NCBI RefSeq assembly: GCF_000344615.1
Contig: NZ_KB467824.1
Location: 3,707,875-3,771,874, forward strand
Direction of reading: 5' to 3'
Length of the DNA stretch: 64,000 nt
Origin: Janthinobacterium sp. CG3
Lineage (GTDB): Bacteria; Pseudomonadota; Gammaproteobacteria; Burkholderiales; Burkholderiaceae_D
The notes below the pieces were generated by a model, which worked only from the letters and a program-made list of their open reading frames with translations, did not search any database and was not told the DNA's origin. This document shows, one piece after another, positions 1 to 10,073 of this stretch. The stretch's first letter is position 1, and every line of letters starts with the position of its first letter. The position numbers were made by a program, and so were the translations under genes.

Positions 1-614
1 TCGTAGCAACACAATTCCCGCTTGTTCAGCCGCGCCCCCACATCGCCGCCGACGCCATCCCAGCAGCCGACGGTGCGCAGCAGCTTGCGGATCCGGTCGC
101 GGTGCTGCTGCGTTTCCTTTTGCAACTCGCCGCGGTCCCGTACCACGTGCCGCTGCGCCTCGGCCTCCACCGTCGGAACACGGATCACGTGCATCCGGTC
201 GTACTCGCCACGCAACCAGCCCCGCAATGTCAGCACCAGCTTGATCGCGTCGAGCCGGTCGGTCTTGGCCCGCCGTTTGTGCCGCTCGACGGGAATGCTG
301 GCAGGGTCGCAGATCACCACCTCGTAGCCCAGCTTCGAGAGGGCGCGTTCAATCCAGAAGCCATCCTGACCAGCCTCGTACAGCACGACGGTGCGTACCT
401 CGGCGGCCAGGCCCCACTTTGCCTTGAACTTCTCAATCTCCTGCACCGTTTCGTTGAGGCGCCCCGCCGCTGTCTCGCCGGAAACCGTCTGAATCGCCGG
501 CTTCTCTCTCTTTCCGTCGTGCAAGGCAATTTTCCAGCTCTTGCTCGACAACTCTAATGCCACTGCAAAAACTTCGACTTCAGGCGTAAAATCGTTGGCG
601 CGGGTCGGTTGCAT
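1..614 (-). CDS. IS110-family transposase, N-terminal part (runs off window edge)
   Basis: This leftward open frame begins at an ATG at 614 and stays open to the window edge, giving 204 codons without a stop. A GGAG motif lies 6-7 bases upstream of the start. The N-terminus looks like the RuvC-like DEDD domain of IS110 transposases. The first acidic position is Glu21 (ALELSSKSW, where many members have Asp), followed by Glu80 (VVLYEAGQDGFW) and the pair Asp119/Asp122 (KTDRLDAIKL). A helical region follows (about residues 145-185), as in the family. The C-terminal Tnp domain with the catalytic Ser lies outside the window. IS110 enzymes catalyse recombination guided by an element-encoded bridge RNA. 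Family assignment is confident; whether the element is intact cannot be judged here. Confidence 0.85.
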   Translation of the reverse strand, partial: MQPTRANDFTPEVEVFAVALELSSKSWKIALHDGKREKPAIQTVSGETAAGRLNETVQEIEKFKAKWGLAAEVRTVVLYEAGQDGFWIERALSKLGYEVVICDPASIPVERHKRRAKTDRLDAIKLVLTLRGWLRGEYDRMHVIRVPTVEAEAQRHVVRDRGELQKETQQHRDRIRKLLRTVGCWDGVGGDVGARLNKRELCCY

Positions 615-726
615 GATTTTCTCCTAAGTTGATTCTTCGAACCTTCACTTTAGGATTAATTTGCGTCTTTTGCCGACCCGCCTTCATTCATAGTATCTAC
701 GGTTTAAACGACTGTATATTTCGCGC
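1..726 (-). mobile_element. Partial IS110-family insertion sequence, right boundary inferred
   Basis: The element contains the transposase described above plus about 110 bases of distinctly AT-richer sequence between its start codon and the body of the YaiI-like gene. The outer boundary is inferred only from the abrupt composition change near 726. IS110 elements usually lack clear terminal inverted repeats and make no or short target duplications, so the exact end cannot be read from sequence alone. Confidence 0.5.
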
Positions 727-1167
727 GTGGCGGCGTAGGTGGCCGTCCAGTTGCTTGGCGAAGTTTTGCCGGTCGCCCTGGCTGAACGGCGCCGGGCCGC
801 CGGTGTCGACGCCGCCGCCCCGCAACTCCTCCAGGAAGGCGCGCATCGTCAGTTGCTGGGCGATGTTGTCGACGGTGTAGAACTCGCCGCGCGGATTCAA
901 CGCAAAGCCGCCCTTCTCCAGCACGTCGGCCGCCAGCGGAATGTCGGCGGTGACGACCAGGTCGCCCGCCGCCAGCAGGCGCACGATTTCGCGGTCGGCC
1001 ACGTCGGCGCCCGACGCCACCCGCACGGTGCGGATGAAGCGCGAGGCCGGCACCCGCAAGCCCTGGTTGGCGACCAGCGTCACCATCAGTTGCAGTCGCT
1101 CGGCAACGCGGTACAGGATGTCCTTGACGGCGACCGGGCAGGCGTCGGCGTCGACCCAGATCTGCAT
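697..1167 (-). CDS. YaiI/YqxD family protein (UPF0178, NYN/PIN-like)
   Basis: The product has 156 aa and starts with [11 protein letters not shown], the canonical N-terminus of the YaiI/YqxD (UPF0178) family. A longer frame from 1200 would overlap the end of ruvB and add 11 residues the family lacks, so the ATG at 1167 was chosen. Conserved family stretches include [22 protein letters not shown] and LNPRGEFYT. Acidic residues (Asp5, Asp7 and the Asp of TADIPLA) suggest a PIN/NYN-like metal site, but the biochemical function is unproven. The last residues (NIQSFKP) are encoded by AT-richer DNA adjoining the IS110 element, so the extreme C-terminus may have been altered by the insertion. The gene lies just downstream of ruvB on the same strand. 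Confidence 0.85.
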   Translation of the reverse strand: MQIWVDADACPVAVKDILYRVAERLQLMVTLVANQGLRVPASRFIRTVRVASGADVADREIVRLLAAGDLVVTADIPLAADVLEKGGFALNPRGEFYTVDNIAQQLTMRAFLEELRGGGVDTGGPAPFSQGDRQNFAKQLDGHLRRHARNIQSFKP

Positions 1168-1187
1168 CGCCGCCTTGCCTTCCACCA

Positions 1188-2243
<1,056 letters not shown>

Positions 2244-2245
2244 GG

Positions 2246-2824
2246 TTAGCCTTTGGACAGCGCTTTAAGCGCCAGTTTAATGCCGTCGGAGACGCCGCTG
2301 CCGGCCGGCACGCTCTTCAACGCCTGCACCGCCTCCTTGTCGGAGTAGCCCAGCGAGATCAGCGCGTTCAGAATGTCGGACTGCGAATCGGGCACCGCGC
2401 GGGCGCCGCCGGCGCCGATGTCGGCGCCCAGCTTGCCCTTGAGTTCCAGCAGCAGCCGCTCGGCGGTCTTCTTGCCGATGCCGGGCACCTTCACCAGGCG
2501 GCCCGACTCTTGCAGCGTGATGGCCTGGGCCAGGTCGGCGATGGTCATGCCCGACAGGATGGACAGCGCCATGCGCGCGCCGACGCCGGTGATCTTGATC
2601 AACTGGCGGAACACGGCGCGCTCCTCGGCGTTGCCGAAGCCAAACAGCAGGTGCGCGTCCTCGCGGATCGCCTGGTGCGTGAACAGCACGACTTTTTCGC
2701 CGACGTGCGGCAGGTTGTAAAACGTGCTCATCGGCACATCGACCTCGTAGCCGACGCCTTGGCAGTCGACCAGCAATTGCGGCGGATTTTTTTCAAGCAA
2801 AATACCGCAGAGACGACCTATCAT
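2246..2824 (-). CDS. ruvA: Holliday junction DNA-binding protein RuvA
   Basis: RuvA is the tetrameric junction-specific DNA-binding partner of RuvB. The 192-aa product starts [12 protein letters not shown], has an N-terminal OB fold, two helix-hairpin-helix motifs ([13 protein letters not shown] and [13 protein letters not shown]) and a C-terminal RuvB-contacting helix domain ([19 protein letters not shown]). The length is standard. It sits between ruvC and ruvB in the conserved ruvCAB order. Confidence 0.98.
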   Translation of the reverse strand: MIGRLCGILLEKNPPQLLVDCQGVGYEVDVPMSTFYNLPHVGEKVVLFTHQAIREDAHLLFGFGNAEERAVFRQLIKITGVGARMALSILSGMTIADLAQAITLQESGRLVKVPGIGKKTAERLLLELKGKLGADIGAGGARAVPDSQSDILNALISLGYSDKEAVQALKSVPAGSGVSDGIKLALKALSKG

Positions 2825-2863
2825 CGTGTGACCTTGTTTGGGAATGCGGGTGGAATGGGTAGT

Positions 2864-3403
2864 TTAGCCGACCAGGCGGCCGCGCTTCATGCGCAAACCG
2901 GCCATGCCGGGCGCCAGCGCGCTGATCAGGGCCAAGGCGTCGTAGCTGTTGGCGTGGCAAATCGCCACGCCGAGCGCGTCGGCGGCGTCGCTGCCGGGTA
3001 GTCCGGGCAGCGTCAGCAGCCGCGACACCATCTGCTGCACCTGTTCCTTGGCCGCCTTGCCGTGGCCGACCACGGCCTGCTTGACTTGCAGCGCGGTGTA
3101 TTCGGCCACGTCGAGGTCGGCGCCGACCAGCGCGCAGATGGCGGCGCCGCGCGCCTGCCCCAGCAGCAAGGTCGACTGCGGATTGACGTTGACGAAAACC
3201 TTCTCGATGGCGGCGCAGTCGGGCCGGTAAGTGGCGACGATTTCGGTAATGCCTTGCAGGATAATCTTCAGGCGCGGCGGCAACTCGCCCTCGGAAACGG
3301 TCTTGATGGTGCCGGACGCGATATAGCGCAACTTGTTGCCCTGCTTGTCGATGACGCCGAAACCGGTCGTGCGCAAGCCAGGGTCTATGCCTAGAATAAT
3401 CAT
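2864..3403 (-). CDS. ruvC: Crossover junction endodeoxyribonuclease RuvC
   Basis: RuvC is the Holliday-junction resolvase that cuts the junction symmetrically after RuvAB migration. The ATG at 3403 gives [18 protein letters not shown], the standard start, with the first catalytic Asp in GIDPG. An upstream start at 3442 would add 13 non-conserved residues. The second acidic residue lies in AIEKVFVN and the C-terminal acidic pair in [14 protein letters not shown]. The 179-aa length is typical. The gene is separated from purH by a terminator, so the ruv operon probably has its own promoter in the intervening gap. Confidence 0.97.
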   Translation of the reverse strand: MIILGIDPGLRTTGFGVIDKQGNKLRYIASGTIKTVSEGELPPRLKIILQGITEIVATYRPDCAAIEKVFVNVNPQSTLLLGQARGAAICALVGADLDVAEYTALQVKQAVVGHGKAAKEQVQQMVSRLLTLPGLPGSDAADALGVAICHANSYDALALISALAPGMAGLRMKRGRLVG

Positions 3404-3470
3404 TGTCCGATTGTAACGCGGGGAGGCTGTTCTGGACGGCAAGGCCGTGGGTATTCGGGCGCCGGCGACG

Positions 3471-3504
3471 CAAAAAAAACCAAGGGCTGCTTGCCCTTGG
3501 TTTT
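3471..3504 (-). terminator. Rho-independent terminator downstream of purH
   Basis: Read on the minus strand, a perfect 10-bp stem (arms 3478-3487 and 3493-3502, five-base loop) is followed by eight T residues. It lies 40 bases past the purH stop and 67 bases before ruvC, so it ends the purH transcript. Confidence 0.9.
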
Positions 3505-3544
3505 GCTTTACGCTAGCGGCAATAAAACTATTGCCAGCCGATTA

Positions 3545-5122
3545 TTAATGGCGGAAGTGGCGGGTGCCGGTGTACAGCATGACGACGCCGCGTTCGTTGG
3601 CCGCGTCGATCACTTCCTGGTCGCGCATCGAGCCGCCCGGTTGGATGACGCAGGTCGCGCCGGCGTCGACGACAACGTCGAGGCCGTCGCGGAACGGGAA
3701 GAAGGCGTCCGACGCCACCACCGAGCCGGCCAGCGCCAGGCCGGCGTTTTGCGCCTTGATCGCGGCGATGCGGGCCGAGTCGATGCGGCTCATCTGGCCG
3801 GCGCCCACGCCCAGGGTCATGTTATTGCCGCAGAACACGATCGCGTTCGACTTGACGAACTTGGCCACGCGCCAGGCGAACATCAGGTCTTGCAGTTGCT
3901 GCTGGGTAGGTTGCAGCTTGGTCACCACCTTCAGGTCGCCGATCGAGACGTTTTTGGCGTCCGGCGACTGCACCAGCAGGCCGCCGCCGACGCGTTTGAA
4001 GTCCATCGCGTTGACGCCCTTGCCCAGCGGAATTTCAAGCATGCGCACGTTTTGCTTGCTCGACAGGATCTGCTTGGCGTCGTTTGAAAACGACGGCGCG
4101 ATCAACACTTCGACGAACAGCTTGGCGATCTGCTCGGCGGTGGCGCCGTCGAGTTCGGTGTTGAAGGCGATGATGCCGCCGAACGCCGAGGTCGGGTCGG
4201 TTTGCAGCGCGCGCGCGTACGCCTCGGCCGCGTTGGCGCCCAGCGCCACGCCGCACGGGTTGGCGTGCTTGACGATGACGCAGGCGGCGCTCTGGTCGAA
4301 GCCGCCCAGGCTCTTCACGCATTCCCACGCGGCGTCGGCGTCGGCGATGTTGTTGTACGACAGTTCCTTGCCCTGCAACTGGCGGTAGTTGCCCAGCGCG
4401 CCTTCGGTGGCGTGCAGGTCGCGGTAGAACGCCGCGCTCTGGTGCGGGTTCTCGCCGTAGCGCATGTCTTGCACTTTTTCAAACGCGACGTTCAAGGTTT
4501 CCGGGTAGGCGCCGCGGCTGCCGTGTTCCTTGGTCGGGCCCAGGCTGGTCAGGTAGTTGGTGATGGCGCCGTCGTACTGCGCGGTGTGGGCGTAGACCTT
4601 CTTGGCCAGCATGAACTTGGTGTCGTAGCCGACGACGCCGTCGGCCGCCTTGATTTCGGCCAGCACCGTGGCGTAGTCGACCGGGTCGCAGATGACGACG
4701 ACGTCCTTGTGGTTTTTCGCCGCCGAGCGCAGCATGGCCGGGCCGCCGATGTCGATGTTTTCAATCGCGTCCTCCAGCGTGCACGTGTCTTTCGCCACCG
4801 TCGCCTGGAACGGGTACAGGTTGACCACCACCATGTCGATGGTCGCAATGCCGTGCTCGGCCAGCTTGGCCATGTGCTCCGGGAAATCGCGGCGCGCCAG
4901 GATGCCGCCGTGCACCGTCGGGTGCAGCGTCTTGACGCGGCCGTCCAGCATCTCGGGGAAGCCGGTGTAGTCGGCGACTTCCGTCACCGGCACGCCGTTG
5001 TCGGCGAACAGTTTGGCGGTGCCGCCGGTCGACAGGATGTTGACGCCGAGCGCGGACAGGGCGCGCGCGAAGTCGAGCACGCCGGTCTTGTCGGAAACGG
5101 AGATGAGGGCTTGTTTGATCAT
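3545..5122 (-). CDS. purH: Bifunctional AICAR formyltransferase/IMP cyclohydrolase PurH
   Basis: PurH performs the last two steps of de novo purine synthesis, formylating AICAR with 10-formyl-THF and then cyclising FAICAR to IMP. The ATG at 5122 gives [15 protein letters not shown], the family start; a start at 5170 would add 16 unconserved residues. The N-terminal MGS-like cyclohydrolase domain shows [10 protein letters not shown] and [14 protein letters not shown]. The C-terminal transformylase domain carries the KHANPCG motif. The 525-aa product is full length. It follows fis on the same strand, as in related betaproteobacteria. Confidence 0.98.
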   Translation of the reverse strand: MIKQALISVSDKTGVLDFARALSALGVNILSTGGTAKLFADNGVPVTEVADYTGFPEMLDGRVKTLHPTVHGGILARRDFPEHMAKLAEHGIATIDMVVVNLYPFQATVAKDTCTLEDAIENIDIGGPAMLRSAAKNHKDVVVICDPVDYATVLAEIKAADGVVGYDTKFMLAKKVYAHTAQYDGAITNYLTSLGPTKEHGSRGAYPETLNVAFEKVQDMRYGENPHQSAAFYRDLHATEGALGNYRQLQGKELSYNNIADADAAWECVKSLGGFDQSAACVIVKHANPCGVALGANAAEAYARALQTDPTSAFGGIIAFNTELDGATAEQIAKLFVEVLIAPSFSNDAKQILSSKQNVRMLEIPLGKGVNAMDFKRVGGGLLVQSPDAKNVSIGDLKVVTKLQPTQQQLQDLMFAWRVAKFVKSNAIVFCGNNMTLGVGAGQMSRIDSARIAAIKAQNAGLALAGSVVASDAFFPFRDGLDVVVDAGATCVIQPGGSMRDQEVIDAANERGVVMLYTGTRHFRH

Positions 5123-5219
5123 GGCAGTGGCTAGGTGGTTGAATGTTCGGTGGGACGGATGCGCGGCCACGCCGCCGCCCGCGCCACGGCGGCGCGGGAA
5201 CCGGCGGCGGCTGCGCGCC

Positions 5220-5453
5220 TTACAGCAGGCCGTGCTCTTGCAGCTTCTTGCGCAAGGTGTTGCGGTTGATGCCGAGCATTTGCGCGGCGTGCGACTGGTT
5301 GCCGTCGGCGCGCGTCATGACGACCTCGAGGATAGGCTTTTCCACGGTCAGCACGACCATGTCGTAAATGTTCGACGCTTGCTGCTCGCCCAGGTCGTTG
5401 AAATACTCCTCAAGACTTTTCTGGACAACTTCCTGGATACTTTCTTTACTCAT
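5220..5453 (-). CDS. fis: Fis family nucleoid/transcription factor
   Basis: Fis is a small dimeric DNA-bending protein that shapes the nucleoid and activates strong promoters. The 77-aa product carries the C-terminal helix-turn-helix [20 protein letters not shown], typical of the shorter betaproteobacterial Fis. It lies between dusB and purH, the expected context. Spacing to purH is 97 bases with no clear terminator, so read-through into purH is plausible. Confidence 0.95.
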   Translation of the reverse strand: MSKESIQEVVQKSLEEYFNDLGEQQASNIYDMVVLTVEKPILEVVMTRADGNQSHAAQMLGINRNTLRKKLQEHGLL

Positions 5454-5589
5454 TTTACGTTTTACGATTCATTCGGCTAATTGATCTGTCATGACGCCGT
5501 CTTCGTGCCGCTCTAAAAACGCGTGACGGTAAGGCGTGTGCCCTTTGGTGCTGTGCTGCTGCGACGCTGCTACGTCCGGCCGCTACTCT

Positions 5590-6609
5590 TCATTCGCTTG
5601 CCAATGCGGCGTCGGCGAGGCGGTATTGTAACCGTTCGCCAAAACTCCATTGCGATTCGAAAAATTGGTCGACGGCAACTAACTGTGCCTCGGTGGACTC
5701 CAGCAAATTCATCTTCTGGCGGAACTCCTCGCCGCCGGGCAAGTCCCGCACATACCAGCCGATGTGCTTGCGCGCCGTGCGCACGCCCAGGAATTCGCCG
5801 TAAAACGCATAGTGGGCGCGCAAATGCTCGTCCATCAGCGCGCGCACCTCGTCCACGTACGGCGCCGGCAACAGGGTGCCGGTGCGCAGGAAATGCGCGA
5901 TTTCGCGGCAAATCCACGGCCGGCCCTGCGCCGCCCGGCCGATCATGACGGCGTCGGCGCCGGTCTGGTCCAGCACCAGGCGGGCTTTCTGCGGCGTCGT
6001 GATGTCGCCGTTGGCCACCACCGGGATGCCGACCGCCGCCTTGACGGCGGCGATGGTCTCGTATTCGGCGTCGCCGCTGTAGCCGTCGGCGCGGGTGCGC
6101 CCGTGCAGCGTCAGCATGGCGATGCCGGCCTGCTCGGCGATGCGGGCGATGTTCAGGGCGTTCTTGTTGTCGCGGTTCCAGCCGGTGCGGAACTTCAGCG
6201 TCACCGGCACGTCGACGGCGTTGACCACCGCGTGCAGGATCTTCTCGACCAGGCTTTCGTTTTGCAGCAGGGCCGAACCGCACCAGCTGTTGCACACCTT
6301 TTTCACCGGGCAACCCATATTGATGTCGATGATCTGCGCGCCGCGGTCGACGTTGAACTTGGCGCAATCGGCCAGGTCCCGCGGGTCGGCGCCGGCGATC
6401 TGCACCGCCTTCGGCTCCATTTCGCCGTCGTGGTCGGTGCGCCGCGCGCTTTTCTCGGTGGCCCACAGGCGCGGATTCGACGCCGCCATTTCAGACACCG
6501 CGTAGCCGGCGCCCAACTGCTTGCACAACTGGCGGAACGGCCGGTCGGTCACCCCGGCCATCGGGGCGACGAAAACGTTGTTGCGCAGAATGTGTGGGCC
6601 GATTTGCAC
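5590..6609 (-). CDS. dusB: tRNA-dihydrouridine synthase DusB
   Basis: DusB is an FMN- and NADPH-dependent enzyme that reduces uridines in the tRNA D-loop. The 339-aa TIM-barrel product begins MQIGPHILRNNVFVAPMAGVTD and contains the catalytic-Cys region NMGCPVKKVCNSWCGSALL. The Cys within CNSWCG is somewhat unusual for this stretch but the family motif is intact. FMN-binding stretches include PVVANGDITTP and VMIGRAAQGRPW. The dusB-fis pairing is conserved in proteobacteria; here the gap to fis is 136 bases. Confidence 0.96.
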   Translation of the reverse strand: MQIGPHILRNNVFVAPMAGVTDRPFRQLCKQLGAGYAVSEMAASNPRLWATEKSARRTDHDGEMEPKAVQIAGADPRDLADCAKFNVDRGAQIIDINMGCPVKKVCNSWCGSALLQNESLVEKILHAVVNAVDVPVTLKFRTGWNRDNKNALNIARIAEQAGIAMLTLHGRTRADGYSGDAEYETIAAVKAAVGIPVVANGDITTPQKARLVLDQTGADAVMIGRAAQGRPWICREIAHFLRTGTLLPAPYVDEVRALMDEHLRAHYAFYGEFLGVRTARKHIGWYVRDLPGGEEFRQKMNLLESTEAQLVAVDQFFESQWSFGERLQYRLADAALASE

Positions 6610-6723
6610 TGGCGAGACCTGAAATGGTTGGGGGAACCCACTATTTTAACCGAGGTTCTGCTCAAATAATAAGCACTATTTTTTATTGGACAAGCAATTT
6701 GCCCTATGCATCAGGGTGCATCA

Positions 6724-6791
6724 GGGGACAGACCACGATTTCCGGGAAATATTTCTTCGGAAATATTTCCCGGAAATCGTGGTCTGTCCCC
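6724..6791. repeat. Perfect 32-bp inverted repeat with TTCG loop
   Basis: Two perfectly complementary 32-base arms (6724-6755 and 6760-6791) are separated only by TTCG. The outer ends read ggggacagaccacg and its complement. Transcribed either way this forms a very stable hairpin capped by a UUCG tetraloop. It sits between the start of dusB and the 3' end of the histidine phosphatase gene. It has no T-tract, so it looks like a small palindromic dispersed element rather than a standard terminator, although it could stop or stabilise transcripts. Confidence 0.9.
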
Positions 6792-6805
6792 GGTGAGCCG
6801 GCTAC

Positions 6806-7450
6806 TCAGCCCAGCTCGTCGATGGCGCCCGCGCTCAGGTGTTCGACGTCGCCCCACTGCGTCAGCGTCAACTTGCCCGCGGCGAAGGCGAAGCGGTTGA
6901 CGCTGGCGTTCTTGACCTGGAAGTCGCGCGGGCTGTCGAGCGACATGCCGACCGCCGCGCGGTAGGCGCACTCCAGCACGCCGCCGTGCGCCACCACGGC
7001 AATGGTCTGGCCCGGGTAGCGCGCGGCCCAGCGCTCGACGCCGTCGACCGCGCGCCGGTAAAACTGGCGGAAGCTTTCCGCCACCCGCTCGCCGGCCGGC
7101 ATCACCGCGTCGATATGGCGCGCCTGCCATTCGGCGTACTCAAGCGGATAGCGTTCGGCGATGTCGGCGTACAGCATGCCTTCGAAGGCGCCGTAGCAGC
7201 GTTCCCGCAGCAGGCAATCGGCTTGCAGCGCCAGGCCGTGCTGGCCGGCCACCGCCGCCGCGGTCTGGCGCGCCCGCCGCAGGTCGCTCGATACCACCGC
7301 CGCCAGCGGCGCGCCGGCCAGCGCCTCGCCCAGCGCCTCGGCCTGGCGCATGCCCTCGTCGTTGAGGTCGATGTCGGTGTGTCCCTGCAGGCGGCGCGCC
7401 GCGTTCCACGCCGTTTCGCCGTGGCGTATCAATAAAATCGTGGTGCTCAT
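6806..7450 (-). CDS. Histidine phosphatase family protein (phosphoglycerate mutase-like)
   Basis: The 214-aa product begins MSTTILLIRHGETAWN, where RHGE holds the phospho-accepting His of the histidine phosphatase superfamily. The second catalytic His is in VVAHGGVLECAYR, and an internal Glu lies in RERCYGAFEG. It resembles GpmB/CobC/PhoE-type broad phosphatases; the substrate cannot be set from sequence. A longer frame is open upstream, but the ATG at 7450 gives the family-conserved N-terminus. It starts 5 bases after the stop of the PEBP-like gene, so the two are probably one transcript. Confidence 0.9.
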   Translation of the reverse strand: MSTTILLIRHGETAWNAARRLQGHTDIDLNDEGMRQAEALGEALAGAPLAAVVSSDLRRARQTAAAVAGQHGLALQADCLLRERCYGAFEGMLYADIAERYPLEYAEWQARHIDAVMPAGERVAESFRQFYRRAVDGVERWAARYPGQTIAVVAHGGVLECAYRAAVGMSLDSPRDFQVKNASVNRFAFAAGKLTLTQWGDVEHLSAGAIDELG

Positions 7451-7455
7451 GCAGT

Positions 7456-8118
7456 CTATGTTTTCAAGGTAAGGGCCAGCTCGGGATTGAGCGAGTAGGC
7501 GCCGATCAGTTGCGCCTCGTCGAGGATGTGGCCGTGGATCGCCGCGCGCGCCTGCGCCCCGGTAAAGCGCGGCGCCAGCGCCAGGCGCGCGACGTCGAGC
7601 GCGTACAGGCGGAAAATGTAGTGGTGGATGCGCTCGTCGTTCCATGGCGGACAGGGGCCATCATAACCGTAATAGTCGCCGGCCATCGCCGGGTCGCCGG
7701 CGAACCAGTCGCTGAAGTCGTTGACGCCCTCGCGCCACGGCCGGCCAGCGCCGTCGGCGGCCGCCGCCACGGCCCGGCCCGGTTTGCCGCGCAGCGTCAC
7801 CTGCGCCGAAAACGCGCCGGCCGCCAGCGTGCGCAGCGCCGCCGGCAGGTCGATCACGGTCCAGTGGAAAAAATCGCCGCGCGGCAATTGTTCAGCCAGC
7901 GTCAAGCCTTCGCGGTTGACGCCGCCGGCGTCGAGCGGCGCGTCGACGTCAAAGCAGAACAGGGCCAGCGATTCGGTGCCGCTGGGCACCTCGTCCCAGG
8001 CCAGGTGCGGGTTGCGGTTGCCCGCCAGGCGCACCCGGGCGTCCGGGTCGATCGCCGCGAAAGCGTGATCGGCGGGGATGAGGCCGCAATCCCGAAACGA
8101 ATCGCTCCACAGTTTCAT
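7456..8118 (-). CDS. YbhB/YbcL family phosphatidylethanolamine-binding-like protein
   Basis: The 220-aa product belongs to the PEBP / Raf-kinase-inhibitor-like family. It shows the ligand-pocket motifs LAWDEVPSGTESLAL, FDVDAPLD (DxDxP type) and YDGPCPPWNDERIHHYIFRLYALD (shown in two parts in the family as GPCPP and HHYIF). No signal peptide is visible, so it is probably cytoplasmic. The natural ligand of bacterial members is unknown. It is tightly followed by the histidine phosphatase gene. Confidence 0.88.
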   Translation of the reverse strand: MKLWSDSFRDCGLIPADHAFAAIDPDARVRLAGNRNPHLAWDEVPSGTESLALFCFDVDAPLDAGGVNREGLTLAEQLPRGDFFHWTVIDLPAALRTLAAGAFSAQVTLRGKPGRAVAAAADGAGRPWREGVNDFSDWFAGDPAMAGDYYGYDGPCPPWNDERIHHYIFRLYALDVARLALAPRFTGAQARAAIHGHILDEAQLIGAYSLNPELALTLKT

Positions 8119-8192
8119 TTGGCACCCCGTTCTTTATCAATATTTTTGCGGATACCGCGCCGCATTCGTTTGAGCGCACGCAAGGAACGGCG

Positions 8193-8651
8193 TTACTTCG
8201 CAGCCGCGTTGGGGTGTATTTGCAGCCACAACGTCACCGGGCCGTCGTTGGTCAGCGACACCTTCATGTCGGCGCCGAAGCGGCCGGTCTCGACCACGGG
8301 GTGGCGGTGGCGCGCCTGGCGCACGAAATAATCGAACAGGCGCAGGCCGTCCCGCGGGCTGGCGGCCGGCGTGAACGAGGGCCGCGTACCGGACTTGGTA
8401 TCGGCCGCCAGCGTGAACTGCGGCACCAGCAGCAAGCCGCCGCCGACGTCGGTGACGCTGCGGTTCATCTTGCCGGCGTCGTCGCCGAAGACGCGGTAGC
8501 CCAGCAGCTTGGCCAGCAGCAAATCGGCCTCGCGCTCGCTGTCGCCGCGCTCGGCGCACAGCAATACCATCAGGCCGGCGGCGATGGCGCCGATGCTGGC
8601 GCCGTCGACCGCCACGCTGGCCTGGCTGACGCGCTGCAACAGCGCGATCAT
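8193..8651 (-). CDS. dtd: D-aminoacyl-tRNA deacylase
   Basis: Dtd hydrolyses D-amino acids (and glycine) mischarged onto tRNAs. The 152-aa product starts [13 protein letters not shown] and shows the two family motifs [11 protein letters not shown] (SQFTL-like, here PQFTL) and the C-terminal [10 protein letters not shown], matching the NxGPVT signature. Its ATG overlaps the tyrS stop (ATGA), so translation is coupled to tyrosyl-tRNA synthetase. That fits, because D-Tyr-tRNA is the classic Dtd substrate. The Ser usually preceding QFTL is a Pro here, a minor variant. Confidence 0.95.
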   Translation of the reverse strand: MIALLQRVSQASVAVDGASIGAIAAGLMVLLCAERGDSEREADLLLAKLLGYRVFGDDAGKMNRSVTDVGGGLLLVPQFTLAADTKSGTRPSFTPAASPRDGLRLFDYFVRQARHRHPVVETGRFGADMKVSLTNDGPVTLWLQIHPNAAAK

Positions 8652-9910
8652 GCGCTCAGGGTAACGCGGGCGAACTTGCGCTTGCCCACTTGCAGCACGA
8701 AGGTGCCGGCGTCGAGCTTCAATGCCTTGTCGCCGACGACGGCGCCGTCGATGCGCACGCCGCCCTGCTCGATCATGCGCATCGCCTCGGACGTCGACGG
8801 GCACAGGCCGGCCTGCTTGAGCAGTTGCGGCAAGCCCTGCGGCGCGCCGCCCAGGCTCACCTCGGCGACGTCGTCCGGGATGCCGCCCTTGGAGCGGTTG
8901 ACGAAGTCGGCCAGCGCGTCGTCGGCCGCCTGCTTCGAGTGGAAGCGTGCGACGATTTCCTGCGCCAGCGCCACCTTGGCGTCGCGCGGGTTGCGGCCGC
9001 CCTCGACTTCGGCCTTCAGCTGCGCCAGCTCGGCGATCGAGCGGAACGACAGCAGCTCGTAGTAGCGCCACATCATGACGTCGGAAATGCTCATCAGCTT
9101 GGCGAACATGGTGTTGCCCGGCTCGGTGATGCCAATGTAGTTGTTCTTCGACTTCGACATCTTGTCGACGCCGTCGAGGCCTTCCAGCAGCGGCATCGTC
9201 AGGATGCACTGCTGTTCCTGGCCGTATTGCTTTTGCAGCTCGCGCCCGACCAGCAGGTTGAACTTCTGGTCGGTGCCGCCCAGCTCCAGGTCCGACTTCA
9301 GCGCCACCGAGTCGTAGCCCTGCATCAGCGGGTAGAGGAATTCGTGGATCGAAATCGGCACGCCGTCCTTGAAGCGCTTGGTGAAGTCGTCGCGCTCGAT
9401 CATGCGCGCCACCGTGTAGCTCGACGCCAGCTGGATCATGCCGCGCGCGCCGAGCGGATCGCACCACTCGGAGTTGTAGCGGATTTCGGTGCGGGCCGGG
9501 TCGAGCACCAGCGACGCCTGGGCGAAGTAGGTCATGGCGTTGACCTCGATCTGCTCCTTGGTCAGCGGCGGACGCGTGATGTTGCGCCCGGACGGGTCGC
9601 CGATCATCGAGGTGAAGTCGCCGATCAGGAAAATCACCTGGTGGCCGAGGTCTTGCAGCTGGCGCATCTTGTTGAGCACCACGGTGTGGCCCAGATGCAA
9701 GTCCGGCGCGGTCGGGTCCAGGCCCAGTTTAATCCGCAACGGCACCCCGCTCGATTCGGAGCGGGCTAATTTTTGCGCAAATTCGGTTTCGATCAATAGT
9801 TCGTCGACGCCCCGCTTGGTAATCGCGAGGGCTTCTTGTACCCTGTCCGACAGCGGCAGTGCGGTTGCGGCGGGGGCGGCCTTTTTAGGCGATGCGGAGG
9901 TGTTGTCCAT
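8648..9910 (-). CDS. tyrS: Tyrosyl-tRNA synthetase
   Basis: TyrS charges tRNA-Tyr with tyrosine. The 420-aa class I synthetase carries HLGH at residues 72-75 (the HIGH signature) and KMSKS near residue 250, with an S4-like RNA-binding domain at the C-terminus ([20 protein letters not shown]). The Ala/Pro-rich N-terminal 20 residues are a family-variable extension. It is the first gene of the tyrS-dtd pair and is divergent from the M23 peptidase gene. Confidence 0.97.
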   Translation of the reverse strand: MDNTSASPKKAAPAATALPLSDRVQEALAITKRGVDELLIETEFAQKLARSESSGVPLRIKLGLDPTAPDLHLGHTVVLNKMRQLQDLGHQVIFLIGDFTSMIGDPSGRNITRPPLTKEQIEVNAMTYFAQASLVLDPARTEIRYNSEWCDPLGARGMIQLASSYTVARMIERDDFTKRFKDGVPISIHEFLYPLMQGYDSVALKSDLELGGTDQKFNLLVGRELQKQYGQEQQCILTMPLLEGLDGVDKMSKSKNNYIGITEPGNTMFAKLMSISDVMMWRYYELLSFRSIAELAQLKAEVEGGRNPRDAKVALAQEIVARFHSKQAADDALADFVNRSKGGIPDDVAEVSLGGAPQGLPQLLKQAGLCPSTSEAMRMIEQGGVRIDGAVVGDKALKLDAGTFVLQVGKRKFARVTLSA

Positions 9911-9974
9911 ATATATGTTCTTTTGCGAAATGCCGCGAAAAATCGCGAAATGGTGGTAGGTTTCCGGAGTTTGC

Positions 9975-9980
9975 TATAAT
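9975..9980 (+). promoter_or_regulatory. Candidate -10 element upstream of M23 peptidase gene
   Basis: A perfect TATAAT hexamer on the plus strand lies about 94 bases upstream of the M23 peptidase start, in the divergent gap with tyrS. No good -35 box is visible at 16-18 bases upstream, so this is a suggestion only. Confidence 0.35.
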
Positions 9981-10073
9981 GCCCGATCCCATCAATCTTG
10001 CCGAATGAAACGAACCAAAATAACAACAACAATATAGAGAGCTTCGTTCAAGCCGCAAATTCTAACTGATTGC

